A DNA stretch of 64,000 nucleotides, taken from the NCBI RefSeq assembly GCF_029076445.1, contig NZ_JARESG010000004.1:220923-284922 (forward strand), in the 5' to 3' direction. Below are positions 25,450-35,634 of this stretch, in pieces. The position numbers and the translations under genes are program-made. Source of the stretch: Pseudarthrobacter naphthalenicus. Lineage in GTDB: Bacteria > Actinomycetota > Actinomycetes > Actinomycetales > Micrococcaceae. Numbering within the stretch: the first letter of the stretch is position 1; each line of letters starts with the position of its first letter. Below the pieces are notes generated by a model. It saw nothing but the letters and a program-made list of their open reading frames with translations. It did no database searches and was not told the origin of the DNA.

Positions 25450-26643
25450 ATGCGTCTGGCGATCATTGGAGCGGTACTGCTGGCGGCCGGCGCGGTGGCG
25501 GCGGTCACCGGGACGCTGCCCGCGGCTGACCTGGCCGCGCTGGTTGACCGGGTGGCACCCATCCTGTTGTTCGTCGTCGCCATGACGGTGGTGACCGAGC
25601 TGGCCAGCGAGGCGGGCATCTTCCTGTGGATTGCCCGCCGGTTCCGGCACTGGGGCCGCGGCTACAGCTTCCTGCTCTGGCTGTTCCTGGCCGTGTTCGC
25701 CACGCTGAGCACCATCTTCCTTTCGCTGGACACCACGGCGGTGCTGCTGACCCCGGTGGTGGTCAGCGTGACCCGGCAGGCCGGCCTGCCGCCGCTGCCG
25801 TTTGCCCTGATGACCGTGTGGCTGGCGAACACCGCGAGCCTGCTGCTGCCCATCTCCAACCTGACCAACCTGCTGGCGCAGCACAGCCTGGGCGGGATCA
25901 GCCCGGCCGGCTTCGCGGCCCTGATGTGGGCGCCGTCCCTCGCCGCGGTGCTGGTGCCGCTGGTGTTCATTGCCCTCGTTTTCCGCCGCGACCTGAGCAA
26001 ACGCTATTCGCGGATTCCCGTGGGACGGGTCCGGCCGGATGCGGAAACCGGAAGTTCGACGGCGGCATCTACGGACCGCCTCCTGCTTGGCGGCACCGCT
26101 GTGGTGCTGGCGCTGCTGCTGCCGGCGCTGGTGTCCGGGGTGCCGGTCTGGATCCCCGCCGCGGCCGCCGCGCTGGTCCTGGGTGCGGTCTTCGCGTTCC
26201 GGCGGCCCCGGGTCCTCAAAGTGCAGCTGGTGCCGTGGTCCCTGCTGCTGTTCGCCTCCGGACTCTTCCTGGTGATGGAAACCGCCCGGCACCTGGGCGC
26301 CTCGGCTTTCGTGGGCCAGCTCGCCGGCACGGGGGAGGGCTTCCCCGAACTGCTCCGGCTGGCCGGCAGCGGTGCGGCGGGTTCGAACGTGCTGAACAAT
26401 CTGCCCGCCTACCTGCTGGCCGAACCCCTGGCTGAGACGCCGCAGCGGATGGCGGCCCTGCTGATCGGGGTCAACGCCGGCCCGCTCATCACGCCGTGGG
26501 CCTCGCTGGCCACCCTGCTCTGGCACGACCGGCTGGTGCGGATGAACGTCCTGATCACCTGGCGCGGCTACGCGCTGTTCGGCCTGATGGTGGCGCCCCT
26601 GACCGTGTTCGCCGCGGTCATGGCCCTGGCCGCCGCAGGGTAG
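25450..26643 (+). CDS. ArsB/NhaD (ion transporter superfamily) permease
   Basis: 397 residues from ATG 25450. About eleven hydrophobic helices with the internally repeated hairpin motifs of the ion-transporter superfamily: FLSLDTTAVLLTPVVVS with NTASLLLPISNLTNLLA in the first half and GSNVLNNLPAYLL with GVNAGPLITPWASLATLLW in the second. These match ArsB, CitMHS and SLC13-type carriers. No arsenic-resistance genes are adjacent, so arsenite export is only one option; citrate or a Na+/H+ exchange role is possible. Confidence 0.82.
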   Translation: MRLAIIGAVLLAAGAVAAVTGTLPAADLAALVDRVAPILLFVVAMTVVTELASEAGIFLWIARRFRHWGRGYSFLLWLFLAVFATLSTIFLSLDTTAVLLTPVVVSVTRQAGLPPLPFALMTVWLANTASLLLPISNLTNLLAQHSLGGISPAGFAALMWAPSLAAVLVPLVFIALVFRRDLSKRYSRIPVGRVRPDAETGSSTAASTDRLLLGGTAVVLALLLPALVSGVPVWIPAAAAALVLGAVFAFRRPRVLKVQLVPWSLLLFASGLFLVMETARHLGASAFVGQLAGTGEGFPELLRLAGSGAAGSNVLNNLPAYLLAEPLAETPQRMAALLIGVNAGPLITPWASLATLLWHDRLVRMNVLITWRGYALFGLMVAPLTVFAAVMALAAAG

Positions 26644-26669
26644 TTGTGGACCACACAGGAGGGCACGCC

Positions 26670-27194
26670 ATGAATCCAACCAAAGCCGAGATCGAGGCCG
26701 GCTACCGCCGCGTGCAGGGGGAACTGGGGGCCCGGCTGGCCGGCGCCACCACGGAGGATCTTCGCCGCCGGAGCAGCGGGACCCGGTGGACCAACGAGGA
26801 ACTGCTCTTCCACATGGTGTTCGGCTACATGGTGGTCCGGGCCCTGCTTCCCCTGGTCCGGCTGGTCAGCAGGCTCCCCGCACCGGCGGGCAGGGCGTTC
26901 GCGGCGGTGCTGAACGCGGGAACCCGGCCCTTCGACGTCGTGAATTATTGGGGCTCGCGCGCGGCGGCGACGGTCTTCAACCGCCGGCGGATGGCGCGGA
27001 AACTCGCGAAGACCATCGCGGCCCTGACCCGGCAGCTGGACCGCGAAACTCCCGCCAGCCTCGCCCGCTCCATGCCGTTCCCGGACCGGTGGGACCCGTT
27101 CTTCCAACCCGTGATGAGCCTGAACGACGTCTACGCCTACCCGACGCTGCACTTCGACTTTCACGCCAAGCAGCTGAGCCTTCCGCCCACATAG
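26670..27194 (+). CDS. DinB-like four-helix protein
   Basis: 174 residues from ATG 26670 with an AGGAGGG site 7 bases upstream. The pattern of an N-terminal helix with a TRWTNEELLFHMVFGYMVV segment (first metal-ligand histidine), a middle helix pair and a final LHFDFHAKQL (histidines near residues 163 and 166) is that of DinB/YfiT metal-binding proteins. Such proteins often act as thiol-dependent (mycothiol or bacillithiol) transferases. A mycothiol-linked role would fit an actinobacterium but is inference. Confidence 0.72.
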   Translation: MNPTKAEIEAGYRRVQGELGARLAGATTEDLRRRSSGTRWTNEELLFHMVFGYMVVRALLPLVRLVSRLPAPAGRAFAAVLNAGTRPFDVVNYWGSRAAATVFNRRRMARKLAKTIAALTRQLDRETPASLARSMPFPDRWDPFFQPVMSLNDVYAYPTLHFDFHAKQLSLPPT

Positions 27195-27260
27195 CGCGTT
27201 GCGGGGACAGAATAAAGCCAGGCCACCATGTGCCCGACCACTCGCCCAGAAGGAGCGCCC

Positions 27261-27866
27261 ATGCTCAGCCTGCAGGACATCGACAACATCGTCCTCAACG
27301 GAGGGACCGTGGTGGACGCGGCCGGGGAGAAGATCGGCTCCGTGGAACAGATCTTCACCAGCGGCGATTCCGGCGAGCCGGCCTTCGTCACCGTGCGGAC
27401 CGGCCTGTTCGGCATGTCCGAATCCTTCGCCCCGCTCACCGGTGCCAGCCTCGAGGAATCCGTGATCCGGGTGGCGTTCACGAAGGACACGGTGAAGAAC
27501 GGCCCGCGCATCGAGAGCGACCGCGGCGCCATCACGGAGACCCAGGAGCAGGAACTCTACAGCTACTACGGGCTCTACCAGGGCGAGCCCGGTGAAGGTT
27601 CCACGGAAACCGGGCAGGAGCAGGCCAGCGGGGCAGCCGGTGCCGCGGTGCCCGCGGAAATCGCGCCCGGGGCAGCGGCAGCCGCTCCCGCGGCCGCTGA
27701 GGGAAGGGCCGACGACGGCGGCGCACCGGACGTGCGGAAGGCGCCTCCGCCCCCGCGGCCTCACGGCGGCCCGCCGCCCCCGCCGCCGCACCTGCACAGA
27801 CACGTGCCCCCGCACCTTCACCCGCACCCCGGTCCGCCACCACCGCCGCCGGGCCCGCGTCACTAA
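27261..27866 (+). CDS. PRC-barrel protein with His/Pro-rich tail
   Basis: 201 residues from ATG 27261 with AGAAGGAG at 12 to 5 bases upstream (ATG 27228 lacks one). Residues 1-95 form a PRC-barrel-like beta domain (GTVVDAAGEKIGSVEQIF, FVTVRTGLFG). This is followed by an acidic helix EQELYSYYGLYQG and an alanine/glutamate-rich linker. The last 45 residues consist almost only of proline, histidine, glycine and arginine (PPPPRPHGGPPPPPPH and so on), which could bind metal ions or act as a flexible spacer. The role of soluble PRC-barrel proteins in actinobacteria is poorly known. Confidence 0.75.
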   Translation: MLSLQDIDNIVLNGGTVVDAAGEKIGSVEQIFTSGDSGEPAFVTVRTGLFGMSESFAPLTGASLEESVIRVAFTKDTVKNGPRIESDRGAITETQEQELYSYYGLYQGEPGEGSTETGQEQASGAAGAAVPAEIAPGAAAAAPAAAEGRADDGGAPDVRKAPPPPRPHGGPPPPPPHLHRHVPPHLHPHPGPPPPPPGPRH

Positions 27867-27884
27867 CCGCGCCCGGTCCAGTGG

Positions 27885-29075
27885 TCACCCGGCGTCGAAC
27901 TCCACGTCCGCGGACGCGGCGCCCCGCAACGCCGCGATCTGCTGCGCTTCACGGTGCAGCAGCTCCGTGTCAGGTGCCGACACCGGGTGGAAGGCGGTGA
28001 TGGCGACGGTCAGTTTCCGGCCGTCCTTCCGCGGCCGCCAGGTACCGGCGATCTGCCCGTTGATGAGGACCGCGCCCGGGTCGCCCACCGGCCTCCACAG
28101 TTCCCGGTGGTGCTCGCGGGCGACGATGGTCTCGCGGTCACGCATGTGGGTGTACGGGTCGTGCGGCGGGAGCAGACGCACTCCATCGGGCGGCGGGGCG
28201 GACCGCAGCGCGGGGAGGTCCTCGGTGAGGATCCACGGGGTGCCGCCGAAATCGACGGCGGTCAGCTCCTCCCGGACCAGGTCCCACCAGGGGCCCGTAT
28301 CCCCAGCCTCGATTCCCAGCCACGCAGCGAAGCCGGCCCTCGTGGAGGGTGCGTGGCAGCGCAGGTAGCGGCGAAGCAGTTCGGCCCGCGCCGTGTCCGG
28401 GTGGGTGCCCGTAATGGCGTGGCCCAGCCACTCCCTGACCAGGACGAACGGGGCCTGGTTTCCGTCGCGGGGGGCGAAACAGACACGTCCCTCCAGCGTG
28501 AGGATCCGGACGCAGAAGTGGACCACGGCCTCGCCGAGCGGCTGGCCGGGCGCGTAGGGTCCTTCAGCTTCCCAGAGGAGGCGCTGGTCCGGCGTCAGTC
28601 TGAGGGCGATCCGCCGGGCGAGCTCCTGGCCCAGGTCATTGATGGTGAGCCTGCGGCGGGACAGCGCCGCATCGTTCTCGGTGCCGCAGAGTTCGACGGC
28701 GCGGGCCAGGGTGATGCCGAGCCGGTCCACGGCCTGTTCCACGCCGGGAATGAAGTGCCGCATCGCCTCCTCGGTGGGCGGCAAGACCCCCGTGGTGAAC
28801 ACCGGCGCGTCCGCCGTGGGGAAGAGGAACGGCGCGCCGCGCATGGACCACGTCTGCAGCAGGCTTTTGTCCTCAGCGATCGCCGCGGCAACCCGTTCCT
28901 GCGTGATGCCCTCCACCCTGGCATGCAGGGCCAGCAGCGCCGCGCCGGGCGGGCTGTCCTGAATGCCGCAGCGGCCGGCCGCTGCGAGCAGCCCCTCGGC
29001 CCCCACGCGTTTGGTGAGGTGGTGGGCGTTCAGCCGGAACGCAATGACCTCGCCCGCAGAAACCTTCTCAGCCAC
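27885..29075 (-). CDS. Winged-helix DNA-binding protein (HTH_42/YcaQ-like)
   Basis: 396 residues from GTG 29075. It opens with VIAFRLNAHHLTKRV, matching the start of the HTH_42 (DUF1006-related) winged-helix family. RRYLRCHAPSTRAGFAAWLGI lies in the middle and LLPPHDPYTHMRDRETIV followed by NGQIAGTWRPRKDG near the end, all typical of the family. Relatives include YcaQ, a DNA glycosylase acting on interstrand crosslinks, and uncharacterised actinobacterial proteins. Whether this member keeps glycosylase activity is uncertain. Confidence 0.8.
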   Translation of the reverse strand: MAEKVSAGEVIAFRLNAHHLTKRVGAEGLLAAAGRCGIQDSPPGAALLALHARVEGITQERVAAAIAEDKSLLQTWSMRGAPFLFPTADAPVFTTGVLPPTEEAMRHFIPGVEQAVDRLGITLARAVELCGTENDAALSRRRLTINDLGQELARRIALRLTPDQRLLWEAEGPYAPGQPLGEAVVHFCVRILTLEGRVCFAPRDGNQAPFVLVREWLGHAITGTHPDTARAELLRRYLRCHAPSTRAGFAAWLGIEAGDTGPWWDLVREELTAVDFGGTPWILTEDLPALRSAPPPDGVRLLPPHDPYTHMRDRETIVAREHHRELWRPVGDPGAVLINGQIAGTWRPRKDGRKLTVAITAFHPVSAPDTELLHREAQQIAALRGAASADVEFDAG

Positions 29076-29081
29076 ACGGGC

Positions 29082-29087
29082 ACCTTA
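29082..29087 (-). promoter_or_regulatory. -10 box TAAGGT of a leaderless promoter
   Basis: Minus-strand TAAGGT ends 6 bases before the GTG at 29075. Confidence 0.45.
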
Positions 29088-29163
29088 TCGCGTCTGACCA
29101 GGCCGCGTTGTGGCTTCGGTGCGGCGCCGCGCCTGGCGCAGGTCCGGTCACCCGCTCGTCAGG

Positions 29164-30507
29164 TTACGCGCGGTGATCTTCCTCGTAAACGTCCGGGACG
29201 CCGTCGTGGTCGGTGTCCACGGACTCTTCCGCCTCCACGGCCCGGTACTGACGGTTGCGGGTGACCAGCACGGACGACGCCAGGAGGGCGGAGATAAGCG
29301 ACGCGGCCAGGATGCCCACCTTGGCGTGGTCATCGTGGATGCTGCCGTGCCCGAAGCTCAGCTCGGCCACCAGGAGCGAGACCGTGAAGCCGATCCCCGC
29401 CAGCAGGGACATCCCGAACACATCGATCCACTTCAGGGACTTGTCCAGCGACGCCCTCGTGGCCTTGGTGAGGAGCCAGGTGGTTCCCAGGATCCCGGCG
29501 GGTTTGCCCACCACCAGCGCCACGATGATGCCGATGGCCACGGGGTCCGTCAGTGCCGCGCCCAGGCCGTTCCAGCCGCCCACAGCCACCCCGGCAGAGA
29601 AGAACGCAAAGATGGGGACGGCAATGCCGGCGGAAATCGGCCGGAAGCGGTGCTCGAAGATTTCCGCCAGGCCCGGGCCGGCCGCGGGGCCGCCGCTGGC
29701 AGCGGAGCGGATCACCGGGATGGCAAAGCCCAGCAGCACACCGGCCACCGTGGCGTGGATGCCGGAGGCGTGCACCAGTCCCCAGGTGAGCAGCCCCAGG
29801 GGAAGCAGGATCAGCCAGGCCGCGGCGGGCTTGGCGCCGAAGAAGCGGCGGTATTTCTGGGCCAGGAAGGTGTAGAGGGCCAGTGGAATGAGGGCCAGCA
29901 GCAGCGGGCCGGCCTGGATGTCGCTGGAATAGAACACCGCGATGATGCTGATGGCCAGCAGGTCGTCCACCACGGCCAGCGTCAGCAGGAAGATCCGCAA
30001 GGCACTGGGCAGGTGGGAGCCGATGATCGCGAGGACCGCGACGGCGAACGCGATGTCCGTGGCCGTGGGGATGGCCCAGCCCTGCAGCGTTTCGGGGCTG
30101 GTCAGGTTGATCAGCGCATAGATGACGGCAGGTACCGCCACGCCTCCCACCGCGGCGGCGATGGGCACCACGGATTTACTGAACTGGCGGAGGTCACCGG
30201 CCACGAACTCCCGCTTGAGCTCCAGCCCCACCAGGAAGAAGAAGATGGCCAGCAGCCCGTCCGCAGCCCAGGCCCCGAGGCTGAGGTCCAGGTGCCAGGG
30301 CTCGTAGCCGATGCGGAAGTCCCGCAGCGCGAAGTAGCTATCGGCAACCGGAGAGTTGGCCCAGATCAGGGCGATGACGGCAGCGGCGACCAGCAGGATG
30401 CCGCCAACGGTTTCCTTCCGCAGGATGGCGCCGATGCGCAGAACTTCGCCGTAGCTTCCCCGTCCCAGAACGGAGGAGCGCGAAGGAAGGAAGGGATTCT
30501 TAGGCAT
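29164..30507 (-). CDS. nhaA: Na+/H+ antiporter NhaA
   Basis: 447 residues from ATG 30507. Twelve hydrophobic segments. Signature stretches of NhaA are present: [21 protein letters not shown] (helix 2), [21 protein letters not shown] (helices 4-5 with the ion-binding Asp pair region) and [19 protein letters not shown] with the adjacent aspartates of the Na+ site, then [17 protein letters not shown]. It exchanges two H+ for one Na+ to hold pH and sodium balance. The C-terminal tail has a [15 protein letters not shown] element resembling a calcium-binding (thrombospondin-3-like) motif, an extra not present in E. coli NhaA. Confidence 0.95.
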   Translation of the reverse strand: MPKNPFLPSRSSVLGRGSYGEVLRIGAILRKETVGGILLVAAAVIALIWANSPVADSYFALRDFRIGYEPWHLDLSLGAWAADGLLAIFFFLVGLELKREFVAGDLRQFSKSVVPIAAAVGGVAVPAVIYALINLTSPETLQGWAIPTATDIAFAVAVLAIIGSHLPSALRIFLLTLAVVDDLLAISIIAVFYSSDIQAGPLLLALIPLALYTFLAQKYRRFFGAKPAAAWLILLPLGLLTWGLVHASGIHATVAGVLLGFAIPVIRSAASGGPAAGPGLAEIFEHRFRPISAGIAVPIFAFFSAGVAVGGWNGLGAALTDPVAIGIIVALVVGKPAGILGTTWLLTKATRASLDKSLKWIDVFGMSLLAGIGFTVSLLVAELSFGHGSIHDDHAKVGILAASLISALLASSVLVTRNRQYRAVEAEESVDTDHDGVPDVYEEDHRA

Positions 30508-30619
30508 GAAGGTGTCCTAAACAGTGGGTCGACAAAATACATGCCGACCAGACTTCCCGGCTCACCTCCAGTAAGTCTACCGGGCCGGACTCGGCGCACT
30601 AACCGCCGGTTGCGGCGCA

Positions 30620-31960
<1,341 letters not shown>

Positions 31961-32116
31961 TCAGACTCCCGGGTCACTCAGGGCCCGGGGCGGCGGCAGG
32001 AAGGGTTCGCACGGAATCTCACGTCCCCATCGTATAAATCCTCATCCGGTACCGGAAGGAGCGTTGCCGCGTTGTCCCGCGGTGGGTAATGCTGGGTAAT
32101 GGTGGGTCTAGAACTT

Positions 32117-32131
32117 GAGTACCGGTTACTC
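32117..32131. promoter_or_regulatory. Palindrome GAGTA-N5-TACTC, copy 1
   Basis: GAGTACCGGTTACTC, set in the wider block GAAC-T-TGAGTAC...TACTCGTG, is shared with 59843-59857. It lies about 150 bp before a small cysteine-containing protein and a lipoprotein gene. Likely an operator or activator site. Confidence 0.6.
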
Positions 32132-32278
32132 GTGCAACCTGCCGGCGGATCCGGTTTACTGATCCTGCCGGCGGGATTCAGGATGGGTGCCGCTGCGGTC
32201 ACCGCCGGCGCCACAAGCGAGATACCCGAACAATGAGAGCCCCGCCGATCGCGACGTGGACAGGAGCGGGAGGTTCAC

Positions 32279-32476
32279 ATGCGAGTCAGAGTTTCAACCG
32301 GAGAAGGGGTTGATCCTATGGATTGCCCGCACCAGTTCGTGGGCCGCTGCGATGAGTGCGCCGCGGCGTCGGCCCAGCCACAGGTAGCTGGCCAGATGCT
32401 CGTGAACCCGTGGGAACTGGGGCTCTCGAGCAGTTCGGCAGCACCCGTGGATCCCTACGGGGAGCCGCCAACATGA
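32279..32476 (+). CDS. Small protein with Cys/His cluster
   Basis: 65 residues from ATG 32279, with GGGAGG 6 bases upstream, which is the main support. It contains DCPHQFVGRCDECAA (Cys-x-His...Cys-x-x-Cys), a possible zinc site, and an acidic/proline tail. No family recognised. It lies 59 bp upstream of a lipoprotein gene and downstream of a GAGTA-N5-TACTC palindrome. Confidence 0.5.
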   Translation: MRVRVSTGEGVDPMDCPHQFVGRCDECAAASAQPQVAGQMLVNPWELGLSSSSAAPVDPYGEPPT

Positions 32477-32535
32477 CGGGCCGCCCCCTGCGGCCGACGC
32501 CAGCACCCCCAGCCCCGTCGCCGCAGGAGGCCACA

Positions 32536-33141
32536 ATGACCAACCGGGTGAGTAAGAGAACGTTCCTTGTCCCGGGCCTGCTCGCGGTGGCGTTGACGGC
32601 CGCCTCCTGCAGCAGCCCGCCGCCGCCCAAACCGGACCAGACGGCCGGCACTGACGTCTACGTCACGGCCTACACCTGGCAGGACAACACACCCAAGGGA
32701 TCGCCCATCATCAGCCACCCGATACTGCACAAGACGGCCGGCGGACGAGGTACCTATGAGGACCCGGTGACCATCGCCGTCGGCCATTCCCTCGAAACGG
32801 GCAAAGACGTCCTGGACTATGAGCCGGGGACCCGGATCTACCTGCCGGACGTGCGGCGGTATTTCATTGTGGAAGACACCTGCGGGGACGGGCCCACGCC
32901 GGAGGACGGTCCCTGCCACAGCGGCGCGGAAGAACACGGCAGCGCCTCGATCTGGCTGGACATGTGGATCGGCGGCCAGAACGAAAGCGACAGGTTTGCC
33001 CGGCGCTGCACGCTGAAAGTCACGGGCGTGCGGAAGGCCGTGTTCAATCCCCCCGACAACTTTGTGGTGGCCCCCGGGGACGGCGTGATCCACGACGGGC
33101 AGTGCGACTCGGGCTACGGGAACGAGCTGGTCACCAAGTAA
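32536..33141 (+). CDS. Lipoprotein with double-psi beta-barrel (3D/RlpA-like) domain
   Basis: 201 residues from ATG 32536 with AGGAGG 5 bases upstream. A 20-residue signal ends in a lipobox, LTAASCSS, so the mature protein starts at a lipidated cysteine. The body reads VYVTAYTWQDNTPKGSPII, AVGHSLETGKDVLDYEPGTRIYLPDVRRYFIVEDTCG and ends VVAPGDGVIHDGQCDSGYG, a double-psi beta-barrel of the 3D/RlpA/expansin-like type with the catalytic-type aspartates. Such domains cut or bind peptidoglycan, and an outer-face cell-wall role is inferred. Confidence 0.72.
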   Translation: MTNRVSKRTFLVPGLLAVALTAASCSSPPPPKPDQTAGTDVYVTAYTWQDNTPKGSPIISHPILHKTAGGRGTYEDPVTIAVGHSLETGKDVLDYEPGTRIYLPDVRRYFIVEDTCGDGPTPEDGPCHSGAEEHGSASIWLDMWIGGQNESDRFARRCTLKVTGVRKAVFNPPDNFVVAPGDGVIHDGQCDSGYGNELVTK

Positions 33142-33163
33142 CGGGCCCTAACGTGCCGGCCGG

Positions 33164-33367
33164 CTACTTGTCCTTGTCTGTGCGGCGGCGTGACTGGGCC
33201 AGGATTTCGGCCTCCTCTTCATAGGCGCGCAGATCGTTGGCCTGATCGGCGGCGTCGCCGTGCCAGTCCTCGCCGCTGACCTGGTGCTCGAACTCCATGG
33301 TGGGCTGCTCGTCCTCGAGCGCCTCCACCGTCTCGTCGACCTTCTTCTGCAATGACTCATCGCTCAT
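33164..33367 (-). CDS. Small acidic hypothetical protein
   Basis: 67 residues from ATG 33367, with GAGAGGCAGAGG purines just upstream on the minus strand. Strongly acidic, soluble, predicted helical (VDETVEALEDEQPTMEFEHQ), ending in a basic RRRTDKDK. No known family. Composition resembles small stress-linked actinobacterial proteins, but nothing in the sequence fixes a function. Confidence 0.55.
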   Translation of the reverse strand: MSDESLQKKVDETVEALEDEQPTMEFEHQVSGEDWHGDAADQANDLRAYEEEAEILAQSRRRTDKDK

Positions 33368-33486
33368 GACGTCGCCTCTGCCTCTCCTCGGTGTTCCTGT
33401 TCCGGGCACCGGATCTGTGCGTGCCTGAGCCTTCAGCTTAGAGCCGGCAGCCGGTTATGGGGGTGACTTGTTTCAATCAGCTGCGA

Positions 33487-33529
33487 AAGTACGACGGCGG
33501 CACTCGAGGCAAGTGCCGGCGTCGTACTT
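33487..33529. terminator. 18-bp hairpin, one mismatch
   Basis: 33487-33504 pairs with 33512-33529 across a 7-nt loop with one mismatch. It lies downstream of the minus-strand MFS remnant and can end transcription from it. Confidence 0.65.
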
Positions 33530-33532
33530 GAG

Positions 33533-33610
33533 TGCGAGAGCGTTCCCCGAAAAGCCACATTAAGTGAGAGAGCGTTCCCGGAAAAGCCGCATTAAGTGAG
33601 AGAGCGTTCC
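33533..33610. repeat. 32-bp tandem repeat, GAGAGCGTTCC family
   Basis: GAGAGCGTTCC recurs at 33536, 33568 and 33600, a 32-bp period with spacer text AAAAGCC(A/G)CATTAAGT between copies. A single related element in inverse orientation lies at 61655-61700. Confidence 0.85.
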
Positions 33611-33616
33611 TTGGGG

Positions 33617-34230
33617 TCAGCTGCCGATGGACGGTGTGGCCGGGACCTCCGGGCGCTTCCCGGCCCGCTCGTTGGGAACGGTGAGCATGATGGCGATGAT
33701 GGCCACCACCACCATCAGCAGGTTGAACAGGATGCCCACGGCCCCGCCGAAGCGCAGGGCCACGTTCGTCTGGTTGCCGATGAACAGGCCCCAGGACTGG
33801 ATGGTGGCAGGGTCCATGGCCTGCGCGGCGACGTACAGTGCGGCTGAGATGGCCACGCCGATCGCGTTGCCCAGCGAGGAGGCCATCTTGTAGATGCCCG
33901 CGGCGGCGCCGGCCTCGTCGTCGGGCACGTTGGACAGCGCGGCGTCCGTGGACGGTGTCGCGTAGAAGCCCAGGCCGATGCCGAAGAGGGTGAAGCCGAT
34001 GACGGCCAGCACACCACAATGAAAGTGCCGGAGAACAGGGACGTGATGGACACGGCCAGGTTCCCCAGGGTCCGCTCGATCCCCAGCGAGCCCTGGATGC
34101 CGGGGATGACGTTCAACAGGGTCTGCGCGAACAGCCAGAAGTTGATGACCGCCAGGACAATGCCGATCAGCCACGCATCGTTCGGCTTCCACTGGGTTTG
34201 GGTTTTTGCGGAGGACTGGGCAGTGCTCAC
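33617..34230 (-). pseudogene. MFS transporter with large internal deletion
   Basis: From ATG 34230 the frame encodes an intact N-terminus, KPNDAWLIGIVLAVINFWLF through FSGTFIVV (helices 1-2). The reading then changes frame near 34015 and continues as GFTLFGIGLGFYATPSTDA to the end of a normal MFS C-terminus, closing PEVPATPSIGS at 33617. About 250-300 residues in between are missing, so helices 3 to roughly 10 are lost and the frame is broken. It once was the second gene of an operon with the M20 hydrolase (start 4 bp after that gene's stop). Confidence 0.85.
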
Positions 34231-34233
34231 GGC

Positions 34234-35472
34234 TTACGCATCCTTGGCTAAGTACGACATTGCGGCAACAACCTGGGCCTGCACACCCAGGGAAAGCGTC
34301 GGATCCAGCACCGGCGCGAAGAACGGGGAGTGGTTCCCGGGGATGTCCTGGGACACGGTCCCGCGTTCGACGGCGGCCCGGTACTTTTCCGGGTCGTGGC
34401 CGCCCAGGAGCCAGAACGTGTACGGCACGCCGAACGCGTCCGGAATGCGGCTGAAGTCCTCCGAGGCGGTCTGCGGCGTGGCCTGGAGCACGGCGCCCGC
34501 CTCGAAATGCCGGGTGAAGGCGTCCGTGACTTTTTCGGTCACGGCGGCGTCGTTGCTGGTCAGGGGGAACTGGTCGTAGTACTCGAACTCGGGTTCCTGC
34601 GGCGAGCCTGCGGTGACGCACTCACCCCGGACGATCCGCTCGATCGCGGCGAGCACGTCTTTCCGGACCTGATTGCTGTAGGTGCGGATGTTCAGCAGCA
34701 GCGTGGCGCGGTCCGGGATGATGTTCGATTTCGTCCCCGCGTTCAGCGCGCCCACGGTGACCACCGCGAAGTCCCCGGGTTTGGTCTCCCGCGACACCAC
34801 GGTCTGCAGCCGCAGCACAATCGAGGACGCCAGCACCACGGGGTCCACCGCCATGTGCGGCATGGACCCGTGCGCGCCCTTGCCGTAGACCGTGATCTTC
34901 AGCGAATCCCCGGCGGACAGGACCGGCCCGGCCGTGGTGGCGAGCGTCCCGGCCGCGATGGGCATCACGTGCTGGGAAAGCGCGACGTCGGGCCGCGGCA
35001 CCTTGGTGACCAGACCGTCGTCGACCATTGCCTGCGACCCGGCGCCGATCTCCTCCGCGGGCTGGAACAGCGCGATGTAGGTACCGGACCACGCCTCGCG
35101 GCCGTCGGCCATGAGCTTGGCGGCACCGAGCAGAGTGCTGACGTGGACGTCGTGCCCGCAGGCGTGCATCACCCCGTCCACTTCGGAGGAGTAGGGGAGC
35201 CCGGTGGCCTCGGTGACGGGGAGCGCGTCCATGTCCGCACGGGCCAGGACGGTGGGTCCCTCGCCGTTGGTGAGGACGCCGACGACGCCGGTGCCTCCCA
35301 GGTGCGTGACCTCGCAGCCAAAGGAGGCGAGTTTCTCCGCGACCAGCGCGGAGGTCTGCTGTTCCTCGAGGCTTACTTCTGGATGCCGATGGAGGTGGGT
35401 GTAAAAGTCCCGGACCCAGCCGAGCTCTGTATCTAGTCCTGCCAACACTGACTCGAAGCCGCTCATGCGCAT
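34234..35472 (-). CDS. M20-family amidohydrolase (hippurate/IAA-amino acid hydrolase type)
   Basis: 412 residues from ATG 35472 (ATG 35466 also possible). LHRHPEVSLEEQQT, LARADMDALPVTE, MHACGHDVH (metal ligands), FQPAEEIGAGSQAMVDDG and the dimerisation domain segment GKGAHGSMPHMAVDP are the standard order of the M20D peptidases. ASEDFSRI and GNHSPFFAPV close the active site. It should hydrolyse N-acyl amino acids. It forms an operon with the broken MFS gene just downstream, which probably imported or exported its substrate or product. Confidence 0.92.
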   Translation of the reverse strand: MRMSGFESVLAGLDTELGWVRDFYTHLHRHPEVSLEEQQTSALVAEKLASFGCEVTHLGGTGVVGVLTNGEGPTVLARADMDALPVTEATGLPYSSEVDGVMHACGHDVHVSTLLGAAKLMADGREAWSGTYIALFQPAEEIGAGSQAMVDDGLVTKVPRPDVALSQHVMPIAAGTLATTAGPVLSAGDSLKITVYGKGAHGSMPHMAVDPVVLASSIVLRLQTVVSRETKPGDFAVVTVGALNAGTKSNIIPDRATLLLNIRTYSNQVRKDVLAAIERIVRGECVTAGSPQEPEFEYYDQFPLTSNDAAVTEKVTDAFTRHFEAGAVLQATPQTASEDFSRIPDAFGVPYTFWLLGGHDPEKYRAAVERGTVSQDIPGNHSPFFAPVLDPTLSLGVQAQVVAAMSYLAKDA

Positions 35473-35621
35473 CACTCTCTGAGAAATGGGGCGCCCGGGC
35501 GGGCCAGACGCAGTTGGCATGATCAGCCTAAACCCGAACGCGGCGGCCGGAGGTGAATACTGGGCAGCGATCTCACGCGATCTGCCCACGGGGCCTTACA
35601 GCCACAGTGCGGCGGGCAAAC

Positions 35622-35627
35622 TAGGAT
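35622..35627 (+). promoter_or_regulatory. -10 box TAGGAT of a leaderless promoter
   Basis: TAGGAT ends 7 bases before the GTG at 35635. Confidence 0.55.
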
Positions 35628-35634
35628 TTGCCAG

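Noticed and set aside
33533..33610. Possible CRISPR array
   Set aside because: Units are head-to-tail with nearly identical spacers and only two full periods; no cas genes nearby.
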